NCBI GenBank assembly: GCA_017399165.1
Contig: JAFQEF010000113.1
Location: forward strand, 1-34,503
Reading direction: 5' to 3'
Length of the DNA stretch: 34,503 nucleotides
From: Akkermansia sp.
GTDB lineage: Bacteria; Verrucomicrobiota; Verrucomicrobiia; Verrucomicrobiales; Akkermansiaceae
A program made the position numbers and the translations under genes. Shown in pieces: positions 1-8,605 of this stretch. The notes beneath the pieces are model-generated. The model searched no databases. It saw only the letters and a list, made by a program, of their open reading frames with translations, and was not told the origin of the DNA. Position 1 is the stretch's first letter; each line of letters opens with the position of its first letter.

Positions 1-437
1 CCAAATTGGGCATCTCTAAAAACTCGATAAATGGTAATTTGTAGGGGATACCCTGCGGGCGAATGCCCGCCGAAATCAGAGCCCCGGTGAGGGGCGATAT
101 ATGGTAGCCCGGTGGTGGAGCCGCTGCGCGGCGGAACCCCGGGGAACCGGAACAAACAAACCGGAACCCCGGTTGAGGGGTGACATAATGCGTGGCTTAA
201 ATATGGGGGCAAAAATACATATAACGCCTCATTCAATGCACAACATTATGCCACCCCTGCCGGGGTTCGCATCTATTTTTGCATATTTCCCGGGGTTCTG
301 CCGCTGGCGCGGCTCCACCCCCGGGCTATTCTATGGCGCCCCTCCGGGGCTCAAAAATTCGGCTCGCTAACGCTCGCGGGGTCTCCCCCACAACTACCAA
401 TTTGTGAGGGTACCAGAGTTTTTAGAGATTCCCAAAT
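1..437. repeat. Large imperfect inverted repeat (MITE/REP-like composite)
   Basis: The whole stretch reads as a near-palindrome. The left arm starts with ttgggcatctctaaaaactc (about 6-25), and the reverse complement of 411-435 gives ttgggaatctctaaaaactc. Further in, both arms carry the same order of sub-blocks: a gagccccgg..ggggcg hairpin, a tagcccgg..ggtggagccgc block, an aaccccgggg block, and aaccccgg..aggggtg.cataatg near the centre (about 215). Sub-elements such as gccgctgcgcggc are themselves small hairpins. No transposase or convincing CDS is present; the open frame at 101-370 is low-complexity translation of the repeat. Related pieces recur at 34150-34503, so this is a dispersed family. 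Mobility is inferred, not shown. Confidence 0.8.
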
Positions 438-440
438 TTG

Positions 441-463
441 AAAAAAGCCCCGCTTTGCGGGGC
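441..463 (-). terminator. Rho-independent terminator closing the minus-strand block
   Basis: A 7-bp perfect GC stem (gccccgc 447-453, gcggggc 457-463) with a 3-nt loop is followed on the minus strand by six T (a-run 441-446). It lies about 75 bp past the stop of the small CDS at 538-804. On the plus strand it is followed by a weaker gttatttta tract, so it could act in both directions. An almost identical hairpin lies after ffh at 34230-34246. Confidence 0.75.
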
Positions 464-537
464 GTTATTTTAAAATAGCGCTCACTTCACGGGCTCTGAA
501 ATTTGGCGCACTTACAGTCACAAAACTGTCCGGTTAT
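464..537. other. Short gene-free spacer
   Basis: This stretch lies between the terminator hairpin and the stop codon of the small minus-strand CDS. I see no further structure or coding potential in it. Confidence 0.5.
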
Positions 538-804
538 TTATTCCGGCTGCTCATCGTTGCCGGTGCCGTGCAACCATTCTCTGGCTGCCCGGAAAACCAC
601 GGCAGGGTCCGCCCCCGGTTGTTTCAGTTCGTAGAGTATGGCATCCCTCACTTCAAGAGCTGCACGAAATGCTGAGCGATAACCCTCAAATTGTTTGTCA
701 CCAAAGTATTTGACAAAAGTATGCCCTTTGCGGGATATAGCAAGCCGCCAACCCTGAAAAGCTGTTTTTTTGTATGTATAACGTGAAATGTTTTTGGCTC
801 GCAT
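538..804 (-). CDS. Small basic protein, AP2/ERF-like fold suspected
   Basis: An 88-residue basic N-terminal half with the pattern GWRLAISRKG..(V)KYF.D..FEG...A...ALEVRDAIL. This resembles the bacterial AP2-like DNA-binding family: a three-stranded sheet with conserved G-W, an R-G turn and a K-x-F strand, then a helix rich in A and R ending near RD. The acidic C-terminal tail (GTGNDEQPE) is probably disordered. The ATG at 804 has its own promoter (830-857) inside the 3' end of the neighbouring phosphoesterase gene, giving a leader of about 19 nt with no clear Shine-Dalgarno. It is the last gene before the terminator at 441-463. A nucleic-acid-binding role is inference from the fold resemblance; the target is unknown. 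Confidence 0.6.
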   Translation of the reverse strand: MRAKNISRYTYKKTAFQGWRLAISRKGHTFVKYFGDKQFEGYRSAFRAALEVRDAILYELKQPGADPAVVFRAAREWLHGTGNDEQPE

Positions 805-829
805 AGATTAATAACTGTTATCTGTCGCT

Positions 830-857
830 ATTATCGCAAAAAATCACAAGTCGTCAA
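830..857 (-). promoter_or_regulatory. Sigma70-like promoter for the AP2-like gene
   Basis: On the minus strand: -35 TTGACG (852-857), 16-bp spacer, -10 GATAAT (830-835). The predicted start is about 19 nt before the ATG at 804. The -35 box overlaps the stop region of the phosphoesterase gene. Confidence 0.5.
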
Positions 858-1657
858 GGGAAATTTTTTAAAATCAGTTTTTTGTAGGAGAGAACAGAGG
901 CATCCTGCATATCGAGGCAGTAGGGGGTGGCATGTTTAAACCAAGCCCCGGTATTATAGATATGGCGGTTTTTAAAACGCCAATGACCGGAGCGGTGAAA
1001 ATGCCCCAGTACCACGGTTTGAGCCTCGGGGAAAAAGCGCTCTGCAAAGCGGTTAGCGCGTCTGCCGCAAGTAAGCCAGCAGCGTATGATGTTGAGGGGG
1101 CGTTGCGGCGGCCAAAAGCAGTGTAACAAGCCACGCAGGTATTTGTTCTTAATGCCTTTACGGCGCAATATAGGCGGGGTGAGTTGGCACATAGCCCTGG
1201 ATAGCTCCAGGCGGGACACTAGGTTGGTGTCGGAATCTGCAAAGTTATCTATGAGCTTATTACATTCATTTTTATGGAGCAGGTACTCCCAGCTCCACGG
1301 GGCTACTTCTTTGTAAAGGGCATGCCCATGCATGGCAACTACTTTGCCGCCCCAAAAACGGATGAGCAGGGGCTCTGTGTCGGGGTCATGGTTGCCCGCT
1401 ATCTCCACCAGCTGCACATTTTTTTCTTTGCAGGTGCGGCGCAGTTCTTCCCGCAGGGCTTTGCCCCGCGCTTGCCAGTCGCACACGCGGGTTTCTGCGG
1501 CATCCCCCACCAGCACCAGCATTTGGATGCCGTGCAGCAGCGTTTCTGCCAAGGTGGCTATACTCGGTACCTCGCAACGCTCATGCCCCAGGTGTAGGTC
1601 TGAAACAAAGCGCACAACAGCCCCCTGTGGCGGTTCTATGGTTTCTATGGTTGGCAA
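854..1657 (-). CDS. Calcineurin-like metallophosphoesterase
   Basis: A 267-residue protein with the full metallophosphoesterase signature: S-D20-L-H22-L-G, G-D52, G-N89-H90-D91, H110-G-H112 and G-H219-F-H221. These residues coordinate a two-metal centre that hydrolyses phosphomonoesters or diesters. It resembles cytosolic UDP-diacylglucosamine-hydrolase/YfcE-type enzymes, but the substrate cannot be read from sequence. There is no signal peptide. The start must be TTG at 1657: there is no ATG before residue 46 (which would delete the first metal motif), and the reading frame is closed by the upstream gene's TAA at 1679-1681. It lies in the same frame as that upstream methyltransferase gene, 21 nt after its stop, and is probably co-transcribed. 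Confidence 0.85.
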   Translation of the reverse strand: MPTIETIEPPQGAVVRFVSDLHLGHERCEVPSIATLAETLLHGIQMLVLVGDAAETRVCDWQARGKALREELRRTCKEKNVQLVEIAGNHDPDTEPLLIRFWGGKVVAMHGHALYKEVAPWSWEYLLHKNECNKLIDNFADSDTNLVSRLELSRAMCQLTPPILRRKGIKNKYLRGLLHCFWPPQRPLNIIRCWLTCGRRANRFAERFFPEAQTVVLGHFHRSGHWRFKNRHIYNTGAWFKHATPYCLDMQDASVLSYKKLILKNFP

Positions 1658-1678
1658 GGGCTCGTTTTGGGTGGGTGG

Positions 1679-2296
1679 TTACAGGTTTCTTTGGCGCACG
1701 GCTTCATACAGGCACACGCCCGTGGCGACAGATACATTGAGGCAGGGTACACTGCCGTACATGGGGATACGGATGAGGAAGTCGCAGTTTTCCTCCGTAA
1801 GGCGGCGCATGCCATCGCCCTCTGCGCCCATTACCAAGGCAATGCCGCCTTTGAGGTCCATGGCATACAGGTCTCGGTCTCCGTGGTCGGACGTGCCTAC
1901 AAACCAGATGCCCGCCTCCTTCATCATCTTCATGGTGCGGGCCAGGTTGGTTACCTGCACAAAAGGCACTTTCTCCGCTGCTCCCACAGAGACTCGCAGC
2001 ACGGTCTCTGTAATACCCACGGATTTGTCTTTGGGGGTGATGACAGCGGCCACGCCCGCGCCATCTGCCGTGCGGAGTATGGCTCCCAGGTTGTGCGGGT
2101 CCTGCACGCAGTCCAACACCAAGTAAAGGCCTTGGGGCTGAGCCTCCAGAATATCTTGCAGTGAGCCTTCATCCAGCGCTTTCACCACGGTTTTGGTGGG
2201 TGGCTTGTCGTAGTGGGGCTGAGCCTTGCCACGCGGGCGGTCATCCGGGCGGGTGGTGTGCTTATTGGGGCGTGCGGTGCGATCGTTGAATTTCAT
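1679..2296 (-). CDS. rlmB: TrmH/SpoU-family RNA 2'-O-methyltransferase (RlmB-like)
   Basis: A 205-residue SPOUT methyltransferase with all three TrmH motifs: motif 1 [16 protein letters not shown] (about 66-81), motif 2 [12 protein letters not shown] (about 157-168) and motif 3 [18 protein letters not shown] near the C-terminus. Motif 3 forms the knotted SAM-binding site. Motif 1 with asparagine-leucine-glycine and a downstream arginine fits 23S rRNA Gm2251 methylation (RlmB) or a relative. It is shorter than E. coli RlmB (about 245) because the N-terminal L30e-like substrate domain is missing, replaced by about 35 basic, proline-rich, probably disordered residues. The exact target nucleotide is therefore uncertain. 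ATG at 2296 lies 9 nt after the GH110 stop, with no Shine-Dalgarno. Confidence 0.8.
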   Translation of the reverse strand: MKFNDRTARPNKHTTRPDDRPRGKAQPHYDKPPTKTVVKALDEGSLQDILEAQPQGLYLVLDCVQDPHNLGAILRTADGAGVAAVITPKDKSVGITETVLRVSVGAAEKVPFVQVTNLARTMKMMKEAGIWFVGTSDHGDRDLYAMDLKGGIALVMGAEGDGMRRLTEENCDFLIRIPMYGSVPCLNVSVATGVCLYEAVRQRNL

Positions 2297-2305
2297 GGTG
2301 GTATT

Positions 2306-4315
2306 TCAGAGTTTTTGTAAATCTGTTTTGCCGCAGTGTTGCAGCACGTAAGGTTGTTTGTTGTGCATGGGGGCGTGCTTATCATCAAACTGCACCGTAT
2401 TGTTGCGGAAGATGATGCCATCTGCCGATATGGCATAGATAAGCGGCACGCGATGGGTAAGGAAGGTGTTGCCCTCTATCAAGATATTTTGGTGGTAACG
2501 CTCCGTCTGTTGCTCGGGGTGTTTTACCATGGGGTATATGGAGATGATACCCTCCGTAAACTGATAACGCTGTATCAGGTTATGATCAAACAGATTGTTG
2601 ATGATTTTTACATCCAGGCATCGCCCGCTCTCATACCAGCCTTGGGCATCCCCCGCCAGCAGAATGGCGGACCCGCTGGAGCCTATGAACTTGCACCCTT
2701 GCACCAACACGGGCTTGGGCGTGGTAAACAAGGTGCCGCGTGCGCGGTTGTGCTGCACGGTGCAGTTAATAAAGTTGACGGCGGGGTACCAGTCCGCATT
2801 CTCTATGGCATCTCCCTCGCCAATGTCGGCGGGCAGGGGCTCTGCCAAGGTGATGAGCAGGTGGGTTTCATTGATTTTTTTCACTCGGGCGGCTTTGATG
2901 AGCTGCGGGTGATTCTCCAGTGTTTTTCCCTTAATGAACTGAATGTGCTCGCCGGCTTCAAACACCTCAAATCCCACGGCCTGCGGGTGCATGTATTCTG
3001 CAATGATTTCTGTGGGTGAGATAACTTGTTTAATACCCAAGCAAGTGGAGTGCACGTTGATGGCGTCGTCCATCATACCCTCGTACATTGCGCCGTTTAC
3101 CGTGATGGTGCCTGCACAGTTGGAGAAGTGAGTGGCATCTGCCGATACGGTATAAACGCGCCCCTCTGCACAAATGCAACCGCCACCGTTGATACAGATG
3201 TCTTTGCTGCGCTGGGCGATGAGGGCCATGCCCTGGCTGTCCTGAAACACCACGTTGTTGAGCGTTGTACCCTTGGCGCGGTACAACATCATGGCGGGGT
3301 GGGGGCGCCCATAGTGACGCAGTACCAGTATTTGCCCTACCTTGAGCCCCATTTTGGCAGCATCGTTAAAAAAGCGTACGCGGTTGGCGGATACTTGCTC
3401 GCATTTGTTGGGCCAAGGCATATCCCCCGCTTTGCCCGTGGCTACCATGCGGCCATCTGCCTCAAAGGCCAGCACAGCCCCGGGCTTGCGTGGGGTACCA
3501 TCCCCCATCAGGTAATAACGCCCGGCTTTTACCTGCCATCGGAACTGCTCTGCAAACTCCAGCGTGGTGCAGCCATCTTTTATCTCGACTATCTTCCCTT
3601 CGTTGTAGTAGGGGGCATCGTGTTTGATGGTAATGTCGTTCAGCTCCACGCCCTCGCTGTCCATAATCAGCACGGGCTGCATGGCCCCATGAAAGACGAA
3701 AGTAGAGCCGTTGCCGTTGATTTTGAGGTTCTTTTGCCCCACAATCGGCACCCCCACGGGTTGCATGTCCTGCTGGTCGTGGTTGGAGATATAGTAGCTC
3801 ATTTGCAGAGCCCCCTCGGGGTAGAAATGGTATTCTCCCTTGGGTATATTAATTGTTACCTCGCTGTCACAGCACCCGTGCCAAGTGGCATTGCTTATCA
3901 ATTCCCGCAGAGCAGGCCCGGCATCTGCTCCGTCTGCTTTCATTTCACCCCACCCGTTGCTGCCATCTGCAGATACCTGAATCTTTTTATCCCGCTTGGC
4001 GTAATAGATGCGGGTAGGCTCCCAGCGTAACGTGCTGTTAGCGCAGCTTGTGGCAGAGTCACTCAACAGGTACAGCTTTTTGCAGTACGGGGATATTTCA
4101 AAAGCATCCCCGTCTTTTCCTTGCCACAGAACCTTTGAGCCGTCCGTTATTTGTAGCCCTGCGCCTTGGGGGGCTTTGCCCACCAGTTTCTTGTCTCTCG
4201 GTACATCCACACTCACCATGCACCGCCCGCTTTGCAACATGTTGAGTGTTGCCGGCTCTGCCATTGCTGTGCTTGCTGCTGCCACTGCTATCAAAAATAT
4301 ACCTTTTGTCATCAT
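2306..4315 (-). CDS. Secreted GH110 family alpha-1,3-galactosidase
   Basis: A 669-residue protein with a Sec signal peptide (MMTKGIFLIAVAAASTAMA, cleavage before EPA) and a parallel beta-helix body (repeated IN/N-hydrophobic rungs such as INGNGSTF, IIFRNNT). The diagnostic segment is ADATHFSNC followed by EGMMDDAINVH. The three acidic residues fall at D393, D416 and D417. This spacing of 23 and 24 matches, from memory, the catalytic aspartates described in GH110. GH110 enzymes remove terminal alpha-1,3-galactose from blood-group B or linear alpha-Gal structures by inversion, and occur in mucin-degrading Akkermansia and Bacteroides. The likely site is periplasm or outside. ATG 4315 follows the restriction-methylase stop (TGA 4317-4319) by one nucleotide, so translation is probably coupled. 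Linkage specificity (branched B versus linear) cannot be read. Confidence 0.87.
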   Translation of the reverse strand: MMTKGIFLIAVAAASTAMAEPATLNMLQSGRCMVSVDVPRDKKLVGKAPQGAGLQITDGSKVLWQGKDGDAFEISPYCKKLYLLSDSATSCANSTLRWEPTRIYYAKRDKKIQVSADGSNGWGEMKADGADAGPALRELISNATWHGCCDSEVTINIPKGEYHFYPEGALQMSYYISNHDQQDMQPVGVPIVGQKNLKINGNGSTFVFHGAMQPVLIMDSEGVELNDITIKHDAPYYNEGKIVEIKDGCTTLEFAEQFRWQVKAGRYYLMGDGTPRKPGAVLAFEADGRMVATGKAGDMPWPNKCEQVSANRVRFFNDAAKMGLKVGQILVLRHYGRPHPAMMLYRAKGTTLNNVVFQDSQGMALIAQRSKDICINGGGCICAEGRVYTVSADATHFSNCAGTITVNGAMYEGMMDDAINVHSTCLGIKQVISPTEIIAEYMHPQAVGFEVFEAGEHIQFIKGKTLENHPQLIKAARVKKINETHLLITLAEPLPADIGEGDAIENADWYPAVNFINCTVQHNRARGTLFTTPKPVLVQGCKFIGSSGSAILLAGDAQGWYESGRCLDVKIINNLFDHNLIQRYQFTEGIISIYPMVKHPEQQTERYHQNILIEGNTFLTHRVPLIYAISADGIIFRNNTVQFDDKHAPMHNKQPYVLQHCGKTDLQKL

Positions 4316-4316
4316 T

Positions 4317-7040
4317 TCAGCTGTTCACTTTTTTACTATATTGCTCAAACAAATACGCTACGCGCTGCGCATCATCGCCAAACTTGCGCCCATACGCCTT
4401 CTCTACCGCAGCATCAAGCTTGCGGTGGGCTGCCACCAGCTCCGCAGGCATGGCCAGCGAGTCATATAAATCTGCCAAGCTGCTATCGGGGTACAGGGCT
4501 CGTGCATCCAACACTCCCTGTGCCAGCTCGGCTATTTCTGCTTGCTGTTCCTCTGTTGTATCCGGCCACGGGAAGTTGTTGTACACCAATTTTGCCGAGT
4601 AGCGGTAATCGCTCTTCAGTCGTCCGCATACGGCTCTTGTCCAGGCCATGTGCATGGTGCTGGTGAGCATCCCAAAGTGGTAGAGCGTAGCATTGGGGAT
4701 GATAAAGTTCAGATCTGTAACAATGGTTTGCTTGTTAATGAACCCCATGGGAATATAATGCCTGTTTTCCGATGACACCTTCGGTATTAAAATGGCACTT
4801 TCCGGGTTTGACGTTTCTCTGAAAAGTGTGGGGGTGTCTGCCAATTTTCTGCGCCCGGCATCAGGGGCGTTCAATCTGTCTTGTCGGCAGCGTTCAATGC
4901 GCTCCATCACCTTGGGTAATTTCCTTAGTTCTGCGGGGGAAACGCCTACCAGCCACAGGCACCAGCGTTTTTTGTTGTTAATAAACTCCGTAGATCCTAC
5001 AAGGCGCTTGATGTAAGGTGCGGCTTGTGGCTCTTCTGCAATAAAGGTGTCGTAATCCGCAGCCTCAATGATGAGGTGCCCCCCATCCGCCGGGCGGTTG
5101 CCGGTGGTCATTTCCGGAACATTACAGAGCGGTTTTGAGCGCACGGGGATAAAGGCATTGGGCGCAGCCGTTAAGTATGAGTTAATGTAAGGAACCGTTT
5201 GGGGGGTATTATCCTCTGCAAACAGAACCTTGTCGGCGGGGCCTGCACCATACACAAAGCCGATAATTACGCAGTGCACGGCAGCTTGCCCACGCGCCTC
5301 GTTAGACCATTTGAAGGTACGGTATGCAAAGGTTATGGTGAAGCCGTTTAGTAAAATGGGCTGCCAAAGGGTAGACGCTTGCTCCCCTTGAGTAATGGAG
5401 TTGGTGGAAACGAAGGCGCAGCGAATAGCGCTATGTTTCATAAGTTCTGTAGCCTTGCCGTACCAACCTGCCACAAAATCCAGCTTGCCCGCGCGTTTCT
5501 CCCCGTTAAAGATGTTGAGCAAATCTGCCTTTTGCTCTTTAGATTGGTTGGAATACCCCGCAAACGGCGGGTTTCCCATAATGTAGTTGAGTTTTTCTTT
5601 GGGCACAACTGTTTCCCAATCAATTTGCAGGGCGTTGCCGCGAACAATGGAGGCGGAGGCGGTGAGGGGGATGCGGGCGTAGGCCTCGCCGAAGTAGTTG
5701 CCAACCTCAATATTCATGAGGTGGTCCATAAGCCACATGGCTACTTGTGCAATTTGGGCGGGGAAATCCTCAATCTCTATGCCGTAGAATTGGTTAACAT
5801 TCACCAGGCACACATCATTGGCAGAGAGCATCCAATCGCTGCCGGTGGTGGCGCGCTCCAGCTTTTCACGCTCTGCAATAACGGCCAGCTCCAGGCGGCG
5901 CAGCTCTCTGTATGCCACTACCAGGAAATTGCCGCAGCCGCAGGCGGGATCCAAAAACGTGAGCTCTGAGATTTTTTTGTGAAACTTAGCGAGTTTTGAT
6001 TTTCTTGCGGAGGATTTATCGTGCTGAATGAGCTCGAACTCCTCTCGCAAGGCATCCATGAACAAGGGGTTAATGAGCTTGAGGATATTGCGCTCGCTGG
6101 TGTAGTGGGCACCCAAGGCGCGGCGGGCGGTGGCATCCATCACGCTTTGGAACATGGAGCCGAAGATGGCGGGGGAGATGGTGCTCCAATCCAACGCGCA
6201 GCAGTTGAGCAGGGCTTGGCGCATATCTGCATCAAAGGCAGGCATGGGCAAAAACTCTGCAAAAAGCCCGCCGTTGACATAGGGAAACTCTTTGATGGCC
6301 TCATTACGGGTACAGAGCCGGCTTTTTGGCGGGGTATTGAGCACTTGAAAGAGCTCTGCGAGCAGAGGGGCCAGGTCTCGCCCGTCTTCTGCCGTGCAGT
6401 TCAATAAGTAAGAGCGGAAGGCATCTTTGTGGAATATGCCGGTATCCTCAGCAAACAGGCAAAAAAGCAGGCGCACGAGGTAGACCTCCAGCGGGTGGCC
6501 GATGTAGCCAATCTCTTTAAGCCTGTCGTGCAATTTACCCAACAGCTCGGCAGCTTGCACGTTGACGGGGTCTTCCTCCTGGTATTCGCGTTGCTCGTAC
6601 CCGGCTAAGAAATGGAAGAGGTGGATGTATTGCGGCAGCTCTGAGAGCGCGAACGTGGTGAGACGGGCATCTTGAGCCAGGTCGTAGAAATGCCAGTTTT
6701 CAAAGTCGCACACTAAAATGACCTTGGGCAGCTCAAGGGGTGCAAGGGTTTCTGCATAACGCTTGGCTTGCTCATAGGCTTTGGTTAAATCCTTACCGCG
6801 AGATTTCATCTCGATGAGGATTTTACCTTTCCAGAACAAGTCTATATAACCATTGCCGCCATCCGTACATTTGACTTTGTGCTCAAATATGGCAACTTTT
6901 TTGCGGTCCACCCCCAATACGTGAAAAAAGTCGATGAGAAAGGCCTGCGCCTCTGCCTCCTCACGCTCGGTGTTTTTCCATACCCCGGCAAATTTGGCGG
7001 CACGTGCGCTGATTTCATTTTGACTGAGAGTAATCGCCAT
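4317..7040 (-). CDS. MmeI-like (type IIL) restriction-methyltransferase fusion
   Basis: A 907-residue single-chain enzyme, close to MmeI's length. The N-terminus has a PD-(D/E)xK-type nuclease site (D67 in GYID, then E77-M-K79 in ILIEMKSRG). A helical linker follows, then a gamma-class N6-adenine methyltransferase with motif I D364-PACGCGNF and catalytic motif IV N490-PPF. The C-terminal third contains target recognition (TRD) and ends in a helical spacer. Type IIL enzymes bind one asymmetric site, methylate a single adenine and cut at a distance; no separate R or S subunit is needed, and none is present. The TTG at 7049 is less likely than ATG 7040, which has a GAGG just upstream. It sits 11 nt after tcdA and 1 nt before GH110, an odd location for a restriction system. 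All key residues are intact, so it is probably active. Confidence 0.88.
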   Translation of the reverse strand: MAITLSQNEISARAAKFAGVWKNTEREEAEAQAFLIDFFHVLGVDRKKVAIFEHKVKCTDGGNGYIDLFWKGKILIEMKSRGKDLTKAYEQAKRYAETLAPLELPKVILVCDFENWHFYDLAQDARLTTFALSELPQYIHLFHFLAGYEQREYQEEDPVNVQAAELLGKLHDRLKEIGYIGHPLEVYLVRLLFCLFAEDTGIFHKDAFRSYLLNCTAEDGRDLAPLLAELFQVLNTPPKSRLCTRNEAIKEFPYVNGGLFAEFLPMPAFDADMRQALLNCCALDWSTISPAIFGSMFQSVMDATARRALGAHYTSERNILKLINPLFMDALREEFELIQHDKSSARKSKLAKFHKKISELTFLDPACGCGNFLVVAYRELRRLELAVIAEREKLERATTGSDWMLSANDVCLVNVNQFYGIEIEDFPAQIAQVAMWLMDHLMNIEVGNYFGEAYARIPLTASASIVRGNALQIDWETVVPKEKLNYIMGNPPFAGYSNQSKEQKADLLNIFNGEKRAGKLDFVAGWYGKATELMKHSAIRCAFVSTNSITQGEQASTLWQPILLNGFTITFAYRTFKWSNEARGQAAVHCVIIGFVYGAGPADKVLFAEDNTPQTVPYINSYLTAAPNAFIPVRSKPLCNVPEMTTGNRPADGGHLIIEAADYDTFIAEEPQAAPYIKRLVGSTEFINNKKRWCLWLVGVSPAELRKLPKVMERIERCRQDRLNAPDAGRRKLADTPTLFRETSNPESAILIPKVSSENRHYIPMGFINKQTIVTDLNFIIPNATLYHFGMLTSTMHMAWTRAVCGRLKSDYRYSAKLVYNNFPWPDTTEEQQAEIAELAQGVLDARALYPDSSLADLYDSLAMPAELVAAHRKLDAAVEKAYGRKFGDDAQRVAYLFEQYSKKVNS

Positions 7041-7051
7041 GGCCCTCAAGA

Positions 7052-7822
7052 TTAATTGTTTAAAAGCTTTAACGCAGCCCCCGCCATTAAAAAGCCGAAG
7101 GTGCCGGTAACATGGGTGGCAGAGCCGAACCCGGAGGCACAGCCTATGCCGCCTTTCTGCCCGGGCTCACGCTCGCAGCTTACGCTGCCGTCGCAACGCG
7201 GGAATCGCGGTTTCTCCGGGGAGTAGACGCAGGGGATGCCGATATCGGGGCATTTGTCGTGCAGGGGGAACCCGTATTCTTTGCGCAGCGTTTTGCGCAG
7301 TTGAGAGAGCATGTTATCCCCACAGGTGCGGGCAAGGTCTGCCATGGTAATACAGGCGGCATCGATGCGCCCGCCGGCCCCGCCGCAGGTGATAATGGGT
7401 ATGCCTCGCTTGTAGCATTCTGCAATGAGGTGGGCTTTGGGGCGCATGGAGTCTATGGCATCTATCACGATATCGGGCGCGGTATCGAACAGCCGCTCGG
7501 GGTGAGATACGGTGTAAAAAGAGAGCAGGGGCTCCACCTGTACGGCGGGGTTGATGAGGCGTGTGCGCTCTGCCATCACCTTCACCTTAGCTTGGCCGTA
7601 TGTGCCTTGCATGGCGTGTATTTGCCTGTTGGTGTTGGTGATGCACAGGTCATCCATATCTTGCAGTATAAGCGTGCCCACGCCACTGCGTGCCAGGGCC
7701 TCCACCGCCCAAGAGCCCACACCGCCAATACCCACCACAGCAATGCGGGCTCGGGCTATGCGCTCGGCCTGTGCTACGCCGTATAAGCGGGCAATGCCGC
7801 CGAATCTTTCCTCATCTATCAT
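7052..7822 (-). CDS. tcdA: tRNA threonylcarbamoyladenosine dehydratase TcdA (CsdL)
   Basis: A 256-residue ThiF/E1-like enzyme. The nucleotide-binding loop GIGGVG lies at 31-36, followed by the acidic QDMDD strand end, a NTNRQ segment, DAIDSM (the aspartate contacting ATP) and a conserved C-terminal block with VYSPEKP, SATHVTGTFGF. TcdA converts t6A37 of ANN-decoding tRNAs to cyclic ct6A using ATP. The frame is open upstream to 7870, but ATG 7822 (MIDEERFGG) is the conserved start. It overlaps the preceding gene's stop by 11 nt, a coupling arrangement, whereas the longer start would add 16 unconserved residues. Confidence 0.9.
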   Translation of the reverse strand: MIDEERFGGIARLYGVAQAERIARARIAVVGIGGVGSWAVEALARSGVGTLILQDMDDLCITNTNRQIHAMQGTYGQAKVKVMAERTRLINPAVQVEPLLSFYTVSHPERLFDTAPDIVIDAIDSMRPKAHLIAECYKRGIPIITCGGAGGRIDAACITMADLARTCGDNMLSQLRKTLRKEYGFPLHDKCPDIGIPCVYSPEKPRFPRCDGSVSCEREPGQKGGIGCASGFGSATHVTGTFGFLMAGAALKLLNN

Positions 7823-8603
7823 AATCTCTGTTAAAGGCTTGTATGGATAGTGCCCGCCCCGTGTTTTCATCTGCCGTAATCACCACGCCGCTCACGCGGG
7901 CTGGGTAGCCGCCGATGTCGAGCTTGCAGGGCATGGCAGTAATTTGGGCTTGCAGCACTTGCTCTGCATCTCTGCCTATAACACCATCTCGGCTGCCGCA
8001 CATGCCTACATCCGTAATGGCAGCAGTGCCGGCGGGTAAAATGCGGGCATCTGCCGTTTGTACATGGGTGTGTGTGCCCAGTACGGCTGTGGCGCGGCCG
8101 GCCAAGTGCAGGGCTAGGGATATTTTCTCACTGGTGGCCTCTGCATGTATATCTACCAAAATGGTGTGTGTGCCTTGTGCGTGCAGGGACTCTACGGCGC
8201 TCTCCGCCGCTAAAAAGGGATTCTCTGCGGCATAGCGCATAAAGGTACGCCCGATAAGGCAGATAACCCCAACATCTCCCTTGGGGGTGTGGATGATACA
8301 GCAGCCTTTGCCGGGGTTGTTATTTTGCAGGTTGAGCGGGCGCAGCACGTTGGGCAGGGTGTCTATTTGGTCTGCCAGAGATTGTTGATCCCACACGTGG
8401 TCTCCCAGGGTGATGGCATCCACCCCGTGTTCAAAGAACTCATTTACCAGCGGGGGCGTAATGCCGCGCCCCCCGGCAGCGTTTTCTCCGTTGACAATGA
8501 CGGCATCTGCCCCGTATTCTGCCTTAAGCTCGGGTATGGCACGGTACAGGGCGCGCCGCCCCGGCTCGCCCACGACATCCCCGAAAAATAGCAGTGTCAT
8601 CAT
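7812..8603 (-). CDS. YmdB-like (TIGR00282) metallophosphoesterase
   Basis: A 263-residue protein with the family's blocks in order: LLFFGDVVGEPGRRAL at the N-terminus, VNGENAAGGRGIT, TLGDHVWD, VDIHAEATSEK and LGTHTHVQTAD. These supply the dinuclear metal site (Asp, Glu, Asn, His residues). YmdB of Bacillus hydrolyses 2',3'-cyclic nucleotides and affects biofilm behaviour; here only the catalytic class is secure. Start ATG 8603 (or 8600 in the ATGATG pair) lies 2 nt after the universal stress protein stop. The open frame to 8621 would overlap that gene without conserved residues. Confidence 0.88.
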   Translation of the reverse strand: MMTLLFFGDVVGEPGRRALYRAIPELKAEYGADAVIVNGENAAGGRGITPPLVNEFFEHGVDAITLGDHVWDQQSLADQIDTLPNVLRPLNLQNNNPGKGCCIIHTPKGDVGVICLIGRTFMRYAAENPFLAAESAVESLHAQGTHTILVDIHAEATSEKISLALHLAGRATAVLGTHTHVQTADARILPAGTAAITDVGMCGSRDGVIGRDAEQVLQAQITAMPCKLDIGGYPARVSGVVITADENTGRALSIQAFNRDYDR

Positions 8604-8605
8604 TT

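Noticed and set aside
101..370. 89-residue open frame inside the left repeat
   Set aside because: It is translation of the GC-rich palindromic repeat, with low complexity and no start signal or family resemblance.
1332..2126. Long plus-strand frame (264 codons) opposite rlmB and the phosphoesterase
   Set aside because: Both minus-strand genes have complete conserved motifs; this frame is arginine/serine-rich shadow sequence.
3026..4030. Long plus-strand open frame (334 codons) inside the GH110 gene
   Set aside because: It is antisense to a gene with clear GH110 catalytic motifs and signal peptide. The frame has no recognisable domain.
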